A DNA stretch of 64,000 nucleotides from Bacteroidales bacterium 52_46 (GTDB taxonomy: Bacteria; Bacteroidota; Bacteroidia; Bacteroidales; Muribaculaceae), in assembly GCA_001915385.1 (NCBI GenBank), contig MNQK01000033.1, positions 4,972 through 68,971 on the forward strand, read 5' to 3'. How positions within the stretch are numbered: the stretch's first letter is position 1; every line of letters starts with the position of its first letter. Of this stretch, positions 8,487 to 18,429 are shown piece by piece. Made by a program: the position numbers and the translations under genes. The notes beneath the pieces are model-generated. The model saw nothing but the letters and a program-made list of their open reading frames with translations. It had not been told where the DNA came from and ran no database searches.

Positions 8487-9659
8487 ATGGTTATCTCTAT
8501 CCGTTTAAAAAATTTCTATTCAATCCATAATGAGATTGCTCTTGATTTTACCGCAGAATCTTCGGGGGCAAAAAAGGACGGCTCGTTATCGGAAAATATA
8601 ATCAAAGTCGGCGAAGATAAATTTGTCAACATCATCGGGCTTTTCGGGAGCAATGCTGCCGGTAAATCCAATCTTATAAAGGCTGTGGATTTTTGCCGAC
8701 AACTGATTCTTTACTCGCAATTTGACAGTGAAGGTGAGCCGTTCGGATACCAGCCATTCAAATTCAGTGAGGATAAGGAGTCGGAGTTTCATATTGATTT
8801 TATCTGTGAAGGTATTGAATATGAGTATGGCTTCGTGCTCTCCGGTGGAAAAGTGGAGTCGGAATATCTGAATTATTTCCCAAATCGTCGGCGGGCAAAG
8901 GTATTTTGCCGGGAAAGGACACACCTTTATTCCTATGGAAAAGGAGCAATTCCCCGTCCTACCGAGATTGAGGCCAATACATCGTCTCGGACATTGTTTT
9001 TGAGCCGCGCAAGCCTGATGAACCGTGAAATACCACGTACGGTTTACAGGTATTTTCTCACGAAATTCCTTGTGGGTATTGGAGATTTTAATTTCTCTAA
9101 TTTTGACCCGACTTTTTTTAATAAACATAAAGAACTGGTGCTTAAAGCGCTGGAGATAAGCGATAGCGACATAATCGACCTTCAGGTATCTCAGCCCGGA
9201 AGTGGTCGTCCCATGATTATGAGTTTCCATAAGGAAAATCCTGACATAGCATTTGACTTTCTTACGGAAGAGTCGGAGGGGACCAAACGCCTGTTGTCCA
9301 TTCTTCTGTTTCTTCTTGAATCGTCAATGGATGGCGCGACATTGTTCCTCGATGAATTTGATTTGAAACTCCATTTACGGTTAGCCGAATTTATACTTGA
9401 TGTCATCAGGGCTTCGAAAGGAGGACAGTTTGTGTTTACAAGTCACAAATCTTCTCTCATAAACCGCAATAATTTGCGCGATGAGCAGATAGTGTTTGTC
9501 AATAAACTTCCTGACGGCAGTTCGGAGTTTACTCCGCTTTCAGATTTCGAGGGAGTAGGAAAGAACACGGATATTCAGAAAGCCTATCTGGCCGGTCTCT
9601 TTGATGCTGTCCCATTTACCGGGAGCTATGAATCAATATTACGTATACTCGGTAAATAA
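8487..9659 (+). CDS. rloA: RloA/AbiLi-type AAA ATPase
   Basis: The 390-residue protein is an ABC/SMC-like AAA ATPase of the COG1106 (RloA, AbiLi) type. Walker A is GSNAAGKS (residues 54-61), a signature-like segment EESEGTKRLLS follows, Walker B is ATLFLDEFD (Asp289-Glu290), and an H-loop TSHKSSLI comes near residue 320. Members pair with RloB, and such pairs act in phage defence (the lactococcal AbiL system) or sit beside restriction systems. The ATG at 8487 is chosen over 8427 because the promoter box lies between them. One base separates its stop from rloB. Base composition is AT-richer than the chromosome, and the pair is bracketed by 96-bp direct repeats, consistent with acquisition as a cassette. 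Confidence 0.88.
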   Translation: MVISIRLKNFYSIHNEIALDFTAESSGAKKDGSLSENIIKVGEDKFVNIIGLFGSNAAGKSNLIKAVDFCRQLILYSQFDSEGEPFGYQPFKFSEDKESEFHIDFICEGIEYEYGFVLSGGKVESEYLNYFPNRRRAKVFCRERTHLYSYGKGAIPRPTEIEANTSSRTLFLSRASLMNREIPRTVYRYFLTKFLVGIGDFNFSNFDPTFFNKHKELVLKALEISDSDIIDLQVSQPGSGRPMIMSFHKENPDIAFDFLTEESEGTKRLLSILLFLLESSMDGATLFLDEFDLKLHLRLAEFILDVIRASKGGQFVFTSHKSSLINRNNLRDEQIVFVNKLPDGSSEFTPLSDFEGVGKNTDIQKAYLAGLFDAVPFTGSYESILRILGK

Positions 9660-9660
9660 A

Positions 9661-10221
9661 ATGAGGACACGTAATTTTAAAAAGACACGCAAACCGCATA
9701 AAATGATATTTGTGGTTTGTGAGGGAGATACTGAGCAGGCCTATGTCGAGATGCTTAAGCGTTATTATCGTCTTCCCATTACGGTTAAGACAAAGGTTAG
9801 CGGCAACAGGATAAACAGCAAATTGCTGAACCAATATATTGCTGAATTGGGATTGGATAAGGAATATGAGTGCATTGTTTTTCTAATGTATGATGGCGAT
9901 GTCAAGGCAGTCGTAGACAGACTGAATAGCTTGAAAGGGACATTGATTCTTTCGACTCCTTGTATCGAATACTGGTTTCTAATCCACTCATTAAATCATG
10001 TCGGTTATATAGAATCGAAAGAGGTTGTCAGAAAGCTTATCGCGTCCGATAGTGTTTGGGCCGGTTATACTAAAGGTAGATTTACTGAAAATCAGGCTGC
10101 GCACCTTGTAAAAAATCGCATCATAGCATGTGAACGAGGAAAAAAATTGATGTGGCCGGACAATCCGTCATCTAATTTACATCTGTTTATCGATACTCTT
10201 GAACGGGAGAAAAATTCCTGA
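9661..10221 (+). CDS. rloB: RloB/AbiLii-type protein
   Basis: This 186-residue protein has the RloB family hallmark near the N-terminus, FVVCEGDTEQAYVEML, followed by CIVFLMYDGD and STPCIEYWFLIHSL. The acidic motifs resemble a TOPRIM-like metal site, so it is the likely nuclease or effector partner of the upstream ATPase. The start at 9661 comes one base after the rloA stop, which indicates translational coupling; longer upstream starts would lie inside rloA. Its TGA stop codon forms the first three bases of the right 96-bp repeat, so the repeat boundary coincides exactly with the gene end. Confidence 0.87.
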   Translation: MRTRNFKKTRKPHKMIFVVCEGDTEQAYVEMLKRYYRLPITVKTKVSGNRINSKLLNQYIAELGLDKEYECIVFLMYDGDVKAVVDRLNSLKGTLILSTPCIEYWFLIHSLNHVGYIESKEVVRKLIASDSVWAGYTKGRFTENQAAHLVKNRIIACERGKKLMWPDNPSSNLHLFIDTLEREKNS

Positions 10222-10314
10222 AACGACCTGAAAAAGTCCGTTTCAAGTGTTAAACGCGTCATTTTTGACCGTTTTTTCATCTGAAACGACCTGAAAAAGT
10301 CCGTCAGGGTGAAA
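10219..10314. repeat. 96-bp direct repeat, right copy, flanking rloA/rloB
   Basis: Matches 8326-8421 with three substitutions (T for C, C for A, C for T) and no gaps. It starts at the rloB stop codon. The 10315-10643 stretch after it has no gene; it holds a -7-like box at 10474 and a GACGCGAT-type hairpin. Confidence 0.9.
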
Positions 10315-10473
10315 AGAGGGTTGCTTATGGGGTGTTCGGGAGTAGCGCAGATGTGTGGCCGATATGACTGTTTTCCCGAGAAAATATTTGGCGGGCGATA
10401 GGGTAGGGGAGTGGTTGCTTTTCTGCGATGGGGCAGGATGAAATTTGGTGTTGGATTTTTCGGGGAGATTCCA

Positions 10474-10481
10474 TATATTTG
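10474..10481 (+). promoter_or_regulatory. Possible -7 box for ybeY
   Basis: TATATTTG fits the consensus but lies 163 bases before ybeY, with a palindromic element between, so the assignment is tentative. Confidence 0.35.
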
Positions 10482-10528
10482 TAATTTGTTTTTGTGGAAG
10501 TTTTGGGCTTCATTCCGAGGGGTGTAGT

Positions 10529-10617
10529 GACGCGATTAATCGCGTCCGCGCATTCACTCGGTAATCTTTGGAGACCGCAAGACTGATACCGGCGCGGTCA
10601 ATCGCGTCCCTGCAACA
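10529..10617. repeat. GACGCGAT-type intergenic palindromes
   Basis: GACGCGATTAATCGCGTC (10529-10546) is a perfect palindrome. A related sequence, GCGGTCAATCGCGTCCCTGC, lies about 50 bases later. Short relatives occur at 18393, 23658 and 31855. Confidence 0.6.
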
Positions 10618-10643
10618 TGTTTTTGACTTCCAATTTTTAGGTT

Positions 10644-11066
10644 ATGATAGAAGTATTGTCACAGAATGTAGAGAAACCGGCGCTTGACTGGGAGAAGGTG
10701 GGGCGTTGGATTGTTGAAGTGGCGCGACGGCACGGTCGCCGCACCGGTGCGCTTACTTATATTTTTTGCGACGATGCGCGGATTCTTGAGGTCAACAAGG
10801 AATTCCTCAATCATGACTACTTCACCGACATCATCACGTTTGACGATACCACCGGACGACTCATCCGCGGCGATATATTCATATCCCTCGATACCGTGGC
10901 CTCAAATGCCGAGACTGTCGGCACGACGTATGACGACGAACTGATGCGCGTAATCATTCACGGTATTCTCCATCTTTGCGGCATCAACGACAAGGGTCCC
11001 GGCGAACGTGAAATCATGGAAGCGCATGAGAATGATGCTCTCGCACTTTGGCGAACAGGCTTCTGA
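10644..11066 (+). CDS. ybeY: Endoribonuclease YbeY
   Basis: YbeY is a metal-dependent endoribonuclease needed for 16S rRNA 3'-end maturation and late ribosome quality control. The 140-residue product has the family motif as HGILHLCGINDK, giving His106 and His110. In the proteobacterial motif (HGxLHLxGYDH) the third metal ligand is His; here that position is Asp116, a replacement I recall as usual in Bacteroidetes. The segment NKEFLNHDYFTDIITF is also typical. mnmG follows 154 bases later. Length is normal. Confidence 0.92.
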   Translation: MIEVLSQNVEKPALDWEKVGRWIVEVARRHGRRTGALTYIFCDDARILEVNKEFLNHDYFTDIITFDDTTGRLIRGDIFISLDTVASNAETVGTTYDDELMRVIIHGILHLCGINDKGPGEREIMEAHENDALALWRTGF

Positions 11067-11220
11067 GAATGCCGGATTTGCCGACGAGAGTGCGCGAAAG
11101 TGAAAATATCGCACGGAAATCGCGTTAAAAACGACCAAAAATTTATTTAATATATTTAATATCAGATAAATATAACGAAAATTTCCTCAAAGGATTTTTT
11201 GAAGAACTATTAGATAACAG

Positions 11221-13116
<1,896 letters not shown>

Positions 13117-13122
13117 CAACCG

Positions 13123-13142
13123 ATTGTTTCACGTGAAACAAT
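13123..13142. other. parS centromere site (ParB-binding palindrome)
   Basis: TGTTTCACGTGAAACA at 13125-13140 is an exact match to the 16-bp bacterial parS consensus. It is extended to a perfect 20-bp palindrome (13123-13142) in this sequence. Chromosomal parS sites recruit ParB and cluster near the replication origin. The site is intergenic, between mnmG and apt. Confidence 0.9.
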
Positions 13143-13189
13143 AAAACCGTAAACAAAACTTTTACAACAACATAAACTTAAAAAGAATC

Positions 13190-13708
13190 ATGGAATACAT
13201 CAAACGACACATTCGCGACGTTCAGGATTTCCCGCAAAAAGGTGTCCTTTTCAAAGACCTTACAACAGCATTTAAAGACCCCCGTGCCCTCCATATCATC
13301 GGCTGGGATCTCGCACAACTTTATCGCGACAAAGGTGTCACCAAAGTAGTCGGCATCGAGTCGCGCGGCTTCATCGGCGGCTCAATTCTCGCGTTTGAAA
13401 TCGGTGCAGGTTTTGTGCCCGTGCGCAAGCCCGGCAAGCTCCCCGCCGACACTCTTCAGGCTTCCTACGACAAGGAATACGGCAAGGATGTAATCGAGAT
13501 ACACCGCGACGCCATCACCCCCGACGACATCGTCGTGTTGCATGACGACGTGCTTGCTACCGGCGGTACGATGCGTGCTGCCTACGACCTCGTGAAGAGC
13601 ATGAACCCGAAGAAAGTCTACGTCAATTTCATCATCGAACTGACAGCTCTCGGCGGCCGCGCAAAGCTCCCCGCCGATGCCGAAGTGACCTCATTGATTA
13701 AATACTGA
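13190..13708 (+). CDS. apt: Adenine phosphoribosyltransferase
   Basis: Apt salvages adenine to AMP with PRPP. The 172-residue product has the family N-terminus (HIRDVQDFPQKGVLFKDLT), the flexible-loop region RKPGKLPADT and the PRPP-binding loop VVLHDDVLATGGTM. Length is standard. It lies between the parS site and uvrC; a GACGCAC-type palindrome separates it from uvrC. Confidence 0.96.
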   Translation: MEYIKRHIRDVQDFPQKGVLFKDLTTAFKDPRALHIIGWDLAQLYRDKGVTKVVGIESRGFIGGSILAFEIGAGFVPVRKPGKLPADTLQASYDKEYGKDVIEIHRDAITPDDIVVLHDDVLATGGTMRAAYDLVKSMNPKKVYVNFIIELTALGGRAKLPADAEVTSLIKY

Positions 13709-13747
13709 TAATATCCCGTGATGGGCGGCAAAATCTCGGCTCGAATT

Positions 13748-13828
13748 GTAGGGACGCACGGTCTGTGCGTCCGGAAATCGGCCGAATATTAACTCATATA
13801 TTTCGGACGCCACGAACCGTGCGTCCAT
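13748..13828. repeat. GACGCACGGTCTGTGCGTCC-type palindromic element
   Basis: GGACGCAC and GTGCGTCC form a short hairpin at the left end, and a partly degenerate inverted copy ends near 13828 (ACCGTGCGTCC). A perfect 26-bp-arm relative is at 27317-27397. Confidence 0.65.
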
Positions 13829-13871
13829 ACATATTTTGCAGCGCATTCCCGGCGACGATTGACTACCATCT

Positions 13872-15722
13872 ATGGCAAAACACGACAAAAGCGAAGCTCT
13901 CAAAGAGAAAATATCAATCCTACCGACTACCCCCGGCGTATATACCTATTATGACGCCGAGGGTACTGTCATATATGTAGGGAAGGCAAAAAATCTGAAG
14001 CGCCGCGTATCCTCATATTTCAACCGCACGCACGACTCGTTGCGCACGAATCTTCTCGTGAGAGCCATCGCCGACATGTCGTATATCGTGGTGCCTACCG
14101 AGCAGGACGCACTCAACCTCGAGAACTCCATGATCAAGGAGTACAAGCCGCGCTATAATGTGCTGCTGAAGGACGACAAATCCTACCCCTGGATATGCGT
14201 CACGAAAGAGCATTATCCACGCGTGTTCATGACGCGTCACCGCATCAAGGACGGCTCGAAATACTACGGGCCCTACACCGAAGCGGGTACCGCCAAAGCC
14301 GTGCTCTCGCTCATCAGCCAGCTCTACCCGCTGCGCACCTGCCGCCATCAGATTACACCGGAATATATCGACCGCGGCAAAGGACGCCTGTGCCTCGAAT
14401 ACCATTTGAAAAAGTGTCTCGGATGCTGCAAGGGGATGGTGTCGCAGGAGGAGTATGCACGCTATATCGAGAGCGTAAAACAGATACTCAACGGTGAGAC
14501 GCGCGAGCTTATGGACTATCTGAAAAGCGAGATGACGGCACGTGCCGAAGAACTGAAATTTGAGGAAGCGCAGCACCTCAAGGAGCAGTATCAGCTCGTG
14601 GAGCGTTACCGCGCCAAGAGCGTGATTATATCGCAGGTGCTCGACGATATCGACGTATTCGGCGTAGATGACGATGACCGTAATGTCTATGTCAACTACA
14701 TGCACTTGCGTCGCGGGGCGGTGGTGCGCAGCGTCACGTTGCGATATACGCGCCGTCTGGAAGAGACCGTCGCGGAGATTCTCGCGTATGCGATGAACGA
14801 GGTCAGCCAGCGTCTCGGCGCCGTCTACGATGAAGTGGTCGTACCGGAAATTCCCGATGTGCAGTTCGACGGAGTTTCATTTACAATACCCCAGCGCGGC
14901 GACCGCGCGAAGCTCCTTGACGTGTCGACGCGCAATGCCCGTCAGGCCAAAATCGACTACCTCAAGCACCTTGAAAAGGTAGATCCGGAGCAGCGCACCG
15001 AGCGGTTGATGGAGCGTATGAAAGCCGATTTCCGCCTGAGCGAACAGCCACGCCATATTGAGTGCTTCGACAACTCGAACATACAGGGTACAAATCCCGT
15101 GGCATCGTGCGTGGTGTTCAAGAACGGCAAACCGTCAAAGAAAGATTACCGTCATTTCAACATCAAGACGGTGGAAGGCCCCGACGATTTCGCGTCGATG
15201 AAAGAGGTGCTCACGCGCCGCTACACACGATTGATGAACGAAGGGGAGCCGTTGCCCCAGCTGATAGTTGTCGACGGCGGCAAGGGTCAGCTTTCGTCGG
15301 CCGTAGAGGCGCTCGACGAAATCGGTCTGCGTGGCGTGATAGCCGTGGTCGGCATTGCCAAGCGTCTTGAAGAAATATATTTCCCTGGCGATTCGGTTCC
15401 CCTCTATATTGATAAGAATTCGGAGTCACTGCGCGTGGTGCAGCATCTGCGTGACGAGGCCCACCGCTTCGGTATAACACATCACCGTAACCGTCGCTCG
15501 AAATCGCAGACGGTAAGTATTCTCGACTCTATTCCCGGGGTAGGGGAGGCCACCCGCATATCATTGATGAAGCATTTCCGCAGCGTCAAAAAAATATCCG
15601 AAGCCACCGAAGACTCCCTCGCTGAAGTCGTGGGCAAAGCAAAAGCACGCACCATCCGTCAATTTTTCATCGACCGCACATCAGCCGAAGAAGCCTCCGC
15701 CGGAGCCTCGCAGCAACAATAG
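13872..15722 (+). CDS. uvrC: Excinuclease ABC subunit C
   Basis: UvrC makes the dual incisions of nucleotide excision repair after UvrAB recognise damage. The 616-residue product has an N-terminal GIY-YIG nuclease domain (PGVYTYYDAEGTVIYVGKAK, residues 22-41), a Cys-containing KKCLGCCKG segment, a UvrB-interacting UVR region, the RNase H-like domain (ECFDNSNIQGTNPVAS, VVDGGKGQLSSA) and C-terminal HhH motifs (LDSIPGVGEATRISLMKHF). Length matches the family. A large nested palindrome follows the stop codon. Confidence 0.96.
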   Translation: MAKHDKSEALKEKISILPTTPGVYTYYDAEGTVIYVGKAKNLKRRVSSYFNRTHDSLRTNLLVRAIADMSYIVVPTEQDALNLENSMIKEYKPRYNVLLKDDKSYPWICVTKEHYPRVFMTRHRIKDGSKYYGPYTEAGTAKAVLSLISQLYPLRTCRHQITPEYIDRGKGRLCLEYHLKKCLGCCKGMVSQEEYARYIESVKQILNGETRELMDYLKSEMTARAEELKFEEAQHLKEQYQLVERYRAKSVIISQVLDDIDVFGVDDDDRNVYVNYMHLRRGAVVRSVTLRYTRRLEETVAEILAYAMNEVSQRLGAVYDEVVVPEIPDVQFDGVSFTIPQRGDRAKLLDVSTRNARQAKIDYLKHLEKVDPEQRTERLMERMKADFRLSEQPRHIECFDNSNIQGTNPVASCVVFKNGKPSKKDYRHFNIKTVEGPDDFASMKEVLTRRYTRLMNEGEPLPQLIVVDGGKGQLSSAVEALDEIGLRGVIAVVGIAKRLEEIYFPGDSVPLYIDKNSESLRVVQHLRDEAHRFGITHHRNRRSKSQTVSILDSIPGVGEATRISLMKHFRSVKKISEATEDSLAEVVGKAKARTIRQFFIDRTSAEEASAGASQQQ

Positions 15723-15755
15723 ATGCATTATATTAATGACGCGTTAATAACGAGT

Positions 15756-16012
15756 GGGCGTCCGTTCGGACGCCGGTTATTCGTAACCCTGTACGCCGAA
15801 GCACGGCGAAGGCGTGCAGGGTTATAGATGGCAAGAGTAGTGGCGTCCGTCCGGACGCCGATTTACGGAATCTGCAAAATATTGTCCTTAATGTGTACGA
15901 TGTAAATCGGCGTCCTGCCGGACGCCACCCAAGTTATATCCTTATTCCCTGCACGCCTTCGCTGTGCTTCGGCGTACAGGGTTACTAATAATCAGCGTCC
16001 GTCCGGACGCTC
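15756..16012. repeat. 257-bp nested palindromic element
   Basis: Three concentric inverted-repeat layers are visible. The outer GCGTCCGT(T/C)CGGACGC hairpins lie at 15756-15776 and 15993-16012. A layer of about 38 bp (AACCCTGTACGCCGAAGCAC) at 15785-15823 is inverted at 15947-15984 with about one mismatch. The innermost GGCGTCC...GATTTAC lies at 15842-15866, inverted at 15902-15926. No coding capacity is evident. This accounts for the gap between uvrC and the convergent lipoprotein gene. Confidence 0.8.
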
Positions 16013-16025
16013 GGCACAACCGGTG

Positions 16026-16445
16026 TTATGATGCGGCGGGAGGCGTAATCGGTACCGTCTGGATGTCGATGGTGAGTACGAAATTGATTATACTGCCGGC
16101 GAACACAATCTTCTCCTTTTCCGATATGGCCGCTTCGCCTTTGAATTCTATACCGTTTCCTTCCGGAGTCTCACTCAGTTCGATTCCCGCTATGGCCACC
16201 GAACCGTGGCCGGGAATAATATCGTTGATCGTTATGTTGCCGATTTTGTTGTCGGGGGTCTCGAATACCACTTCGCCTCCCTTCTCCGTTATCCTTACGC
16301 CGTCGAGAGTCACGACGAGCGCTTTGTTTCCTCCGATAGAGTAGGTGCCCGAATGGGAATGGAAAATCAGCACCGGTTCATCCTCCTTGCATGCCGAAAG
16401 GAGCACGATGCATAAAAAAGTGAAGAGATAGCCGAAACGTTTCAT
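16026..16445 (-). CDS. Small surface lipoprotein, unknown function
   Basis: The 139-residue product starts at the ATG at 16445 (MKRFGYLFTFLCIVLLSAC) with a lipobox Cys19. The residues after the Cys (KEDEP) resemble the Bacteroides surface-export signal of charged residues after the lipidated Cys. The mature part is a compact beta-rich domain (VVTLDGVRITEKGGEVVFET, FAGSIINFVLTIDIQ). An ORF start further upstream at 16535 would place 30 unsuitable residues before the signal peptide and is rejected. I do not recognise a named family with certainty. It is monocistronic and convergent with uvrC. Confidence 0.8.
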   Translation of the reverse strand: MKRFGYLFTFLCIVLLSACKEDEPVLIFHSHSGTYSIGGNKALVVTLDGVRITEKGGEVVFETPDNKIGNITINDIIPGHGSVAIAGIELSETPEGNGIEFKGEAAISEKEKIVFAGSIINFVLTIDIQTVPITPPAAS

Positions 16446-16649
16446 AACATTATTTTTTTGTTCATTTATTAGAAAACTGTTGTGAAATATATAACTGCAT
16501 TGAAATTCAAATAGTTCACCGTCTAATGTTAACATTTATTAACTCCGAGGCTTGAAAATTCATTCTTATTCGGCCGGTTAATCGTCAAAAAATTATTCTC
16601 AACGGCAATAACGGAGTCCCGATTGTCAATGCCGGGTGATAATTTGGCC

Positions 16650-16783
16650 AGTGCGGAAAAAATGCGGTTTTTATATGCATAGTGCGGAAAAATGCGGAAA
16701 AAGTACGGAAGTTCTCAGTACAGTGCGGAAAAAATGCGGTTTTTATGTGTATAGTGCGGAAATAGTGCGGTAGATGTCAGTAC
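16650..16783. repeat. Tandem repeat of GTGCGGAAAA...TGCGG units
   Basis: Two head-to-tail copies (72 bp at 16650-16721, about 62 bp at 16722-16783) start AGTGCGGAAAAAATGCGG and end near TCAGTAC. Smaller TGCGGAAA submotifs recur five or more times inside. It lies in the 455-bp gap upstream of rlmN, which otherwise holds only AT-rich sequence. Confidence 0.8.
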
Positions 16784-16853
16784 GGCCCTACGGGTTGTTT
16801 AAATTTAACTTTTATTGTTAAACTATTCTTCGGCGAATGTGTCATAAATTATG

Positions 16854-16861
16854 TATTTTTG
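16854..16861 (+). promoter_or_regulatory. -7 box for rlmN
   Basis: TATTTTTG matches TAnnTTTG and lies 39 bases before the ATG at 16901. Confidence 0.5.
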
Positions 16862-16900
16862 TAAATCTATGTTTTGACCGATTTTTTCCCTTATTCTGTA

Positions 16901-17935
16901 ATGATGAAGAAAACGCTGATAGGTCTGACGCTCGAACAGCTCCGCGATATAACCGATGCTGTCGGGTTGCGTCCTTTCGCCGCGAAGCAGATTGCATCGT
17001 GGCTCTACGTGAAGCGCGCCAAATCAATCGACATGATGACCGACCTGCCGAAGGATGTGCGTCAACGTCTCGCTGAAGAATACTGCATCGGACTTACCGA
17101 ACCGAAAGATGCCGCCGTGTCGGCCGACGGAACGGTAAAATATCTTTTTGAGGGTGTCGGCGGCCGCGACATCGAGTCGGTGTATATACCCGACGGCGAC
17201 CGTGCCACGCTGTGCGTATCGTCGCAGGCCGGCTGCAAGATGAATTGCCGTTTCTGCATGACGGGGCGGCAGGGCTTCAACGGCAGCCTATCCTCCAACG
17301 CCATCATCAATCAGGTGCTCTCCATACCGCAGTCGCGTTCGCTCACCAACATCGTGTTCATGGGCATGGGTGAACCTCTCGACAACCTGCAGCCCGTGCT
17401 CAATGCCATCGAAATCCTGACGGCATCGTGGGGGCTCGGCTGGAGTCCGAAGCGCATCACGGTAAGCTCCATCGGTAAACTGAAGGAACTGCGCACGCTT
17501 CTCGACACCACGAAAGTGCATATCGCCATCTCGCTCCATAATCCTTTTTCGGCCGAGCGTGCAGCCATCATGCCGGTGGAGAGGGCCTATCCGATACGCG
17601 ACGTCATCGCGTTGCTGTCCAATTACGATTTCAGCCATCAGCGGCGCCTGTCGTTCGAATACATCATGTGGCGCGACGTCAACGATTCCATCCGCTATGC
17701 CGAAGCGCTCGTCAAACTCATCGGACGTCTCGACTGCCGAGTCAATCTTATCCGCTTCCACGCCATCCCCGGTTCCGACCTGCGTCCGTCGACAACACAG
17801 GTTATGGAGCGTTTCCGCGACTGCCTCAATGACCATGGCATAACGGCTACAATTCGGGCCTCGCGCGGCGAGGACATCATGGCGGCATGCGGCATGCTTG
17901 CCGGCAAAGCCACCGCCGAAGCCGCAACAGAATAA
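16901..17935 (+). CDS. rlmN: 23S rRNA/tRNA adenine-C2 methyltransferase RlmN
   Basis: RlmN is a radical-SAM enzyme methylating C2 of A2503 in 23S rRNA and A37 in some tRNAs. From the ATG at 16901 it has 344 residues. The radical-SAM cluster motif CKMNCRFC gives Cys112, Cys116 and Cys119. Other motifs are NIVFMGMGEPLDN, ITVSSIG and a C-terminal RASRGEDIMAACGML that contains the methyl-carrying Cys. A TTG at 16874 would also be in frame but is less likely than the ATG-ATG pair at 16901/16904. A DUF1573 gene follows 21 bases downstream. Confidence 0.95.
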   Translation: MMKKTLIGLTLEQLRDITDAVGLRPFAAKQIASWLYVKRAKSIDMMTDLPKDVRQRLAEEYCIGLTEPKDAAVSADGTVKYLFEGVGGRDIESVYIPDGDRATLCVSSQAGCKMNCRFCMTGRQGFNGSLSSNAIINQVLSIPQSRSLTNIVFMGMGEPLDNLQPVLNAIEILTASWGLGWSPKRITVSSIGKLKELRTLLDTTKVHIAISLHNPFSAERAAIMPVERAYPIRDVIALLSNYDFSHQRRLSFEYIMWRDVNDSIRYAEALVKLIGRLDCRVNLIRFHAIPGSDLRPSTTQVMERFRDCLNDHGITATIRASRGEDIMAACGMLAGKATAEAATE

Positions 17936-17956
17936 AAACAGATTACCCTGAAAGAT

Positions 17957-18352
17957 ATGAAAAGATTAACGATATTTCTTACAATGCTTGTCGTGGCATT
18001 GCTTCCCGTTCTTGCGCAGGACAAGGTTCCTGTGGTCAGCTTCGGGGAGACGTCTCACGATTTCGGTTCCATCCCCGAGGAGGGCGGTCCCGTCAGCTGC
18101 ACATTCTCATTCGTCAACGAAGGCGATGCGCCGCTTGTCATCATCTCGGCCACGGCACAGTGCGGCTGCACCCGTCCGTCGTTCCCCCAGAAACCGATTG
18201 CTCCCGGCAAGAAAGGTGAAATCAAAGTCACCTACCATCCTCAGGGACGTCCCGGTGAATTCATCAAAGAGGTAAAGGTAAAGACCAACGACAAGAAGCA
18301 CCGCACCACAAAACTCAAAATCTCCGGCGTAGTCCTCCCGTACCGCCGCTAA
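17957..18352 (+). CDS. DUF1573 secreted protein (short)
   Basis: The 131-residue product has a signal peptide (MKRLTIFLTMLVVALLPVLAQ) and one DUF1573 domain: HDFGSIPEEGGPVSCTFSFVNEGDAPLVI, then a CGC motif (AQCGCTRPSFP) and the basic YHPQGRPGEF segment. Such proteins adopt an Ig-like ASH/MSP fold and are very common in Bacteroidetes periplasm, role unknown. It follows rlmN by 21 bases and is probably cotranscribed. A paralogue with the same domain follows. Confidence 0.88.
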   Translation: MKRLTIFLTMLVVALLPVLAQDKVPVVSFGETSHDFGSIPEEGGPVSCTFSFVNEGDAPLVIISATAQCGCTRPSFPQKPIAPGKKGEIKVTYHPQGRPGEFIKEVKVKTNDKKHRTTKLKISGVVLPYRR

Positions 18353-18392
18353 ACTTACCCCGCCATCAGTTCCAATATGTAATTAATGGCGC

Positions 18393-18410
18393 TGACGCGA
18401 TGAATCGCGC
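18393..18410. repeat. Short GACGCGATGAATCGCGCC palindrome
   Basis: A near-perfect palindrome located just after the DUF1573 gene; it belongs to the GACGCGAT family also at 10529, 23658 and 31855. Confidence 0.5.
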
Positions 18411-18429
18411 CCTTGCAAAATACGATAAA

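Noticed and set aside
8326..10314. CRISPR-like reading of the repeated TGAAACGACCTG units
   Set aside because: There are only four copies in two pairs with a coding cassette between, spacing is uneven and no cas gene is near.
13123..13142. Origin of replication within the window
   Set aside because: parS shows proximity, but no cluster of DnaA boxes or AT-rich unwinding region was seen.
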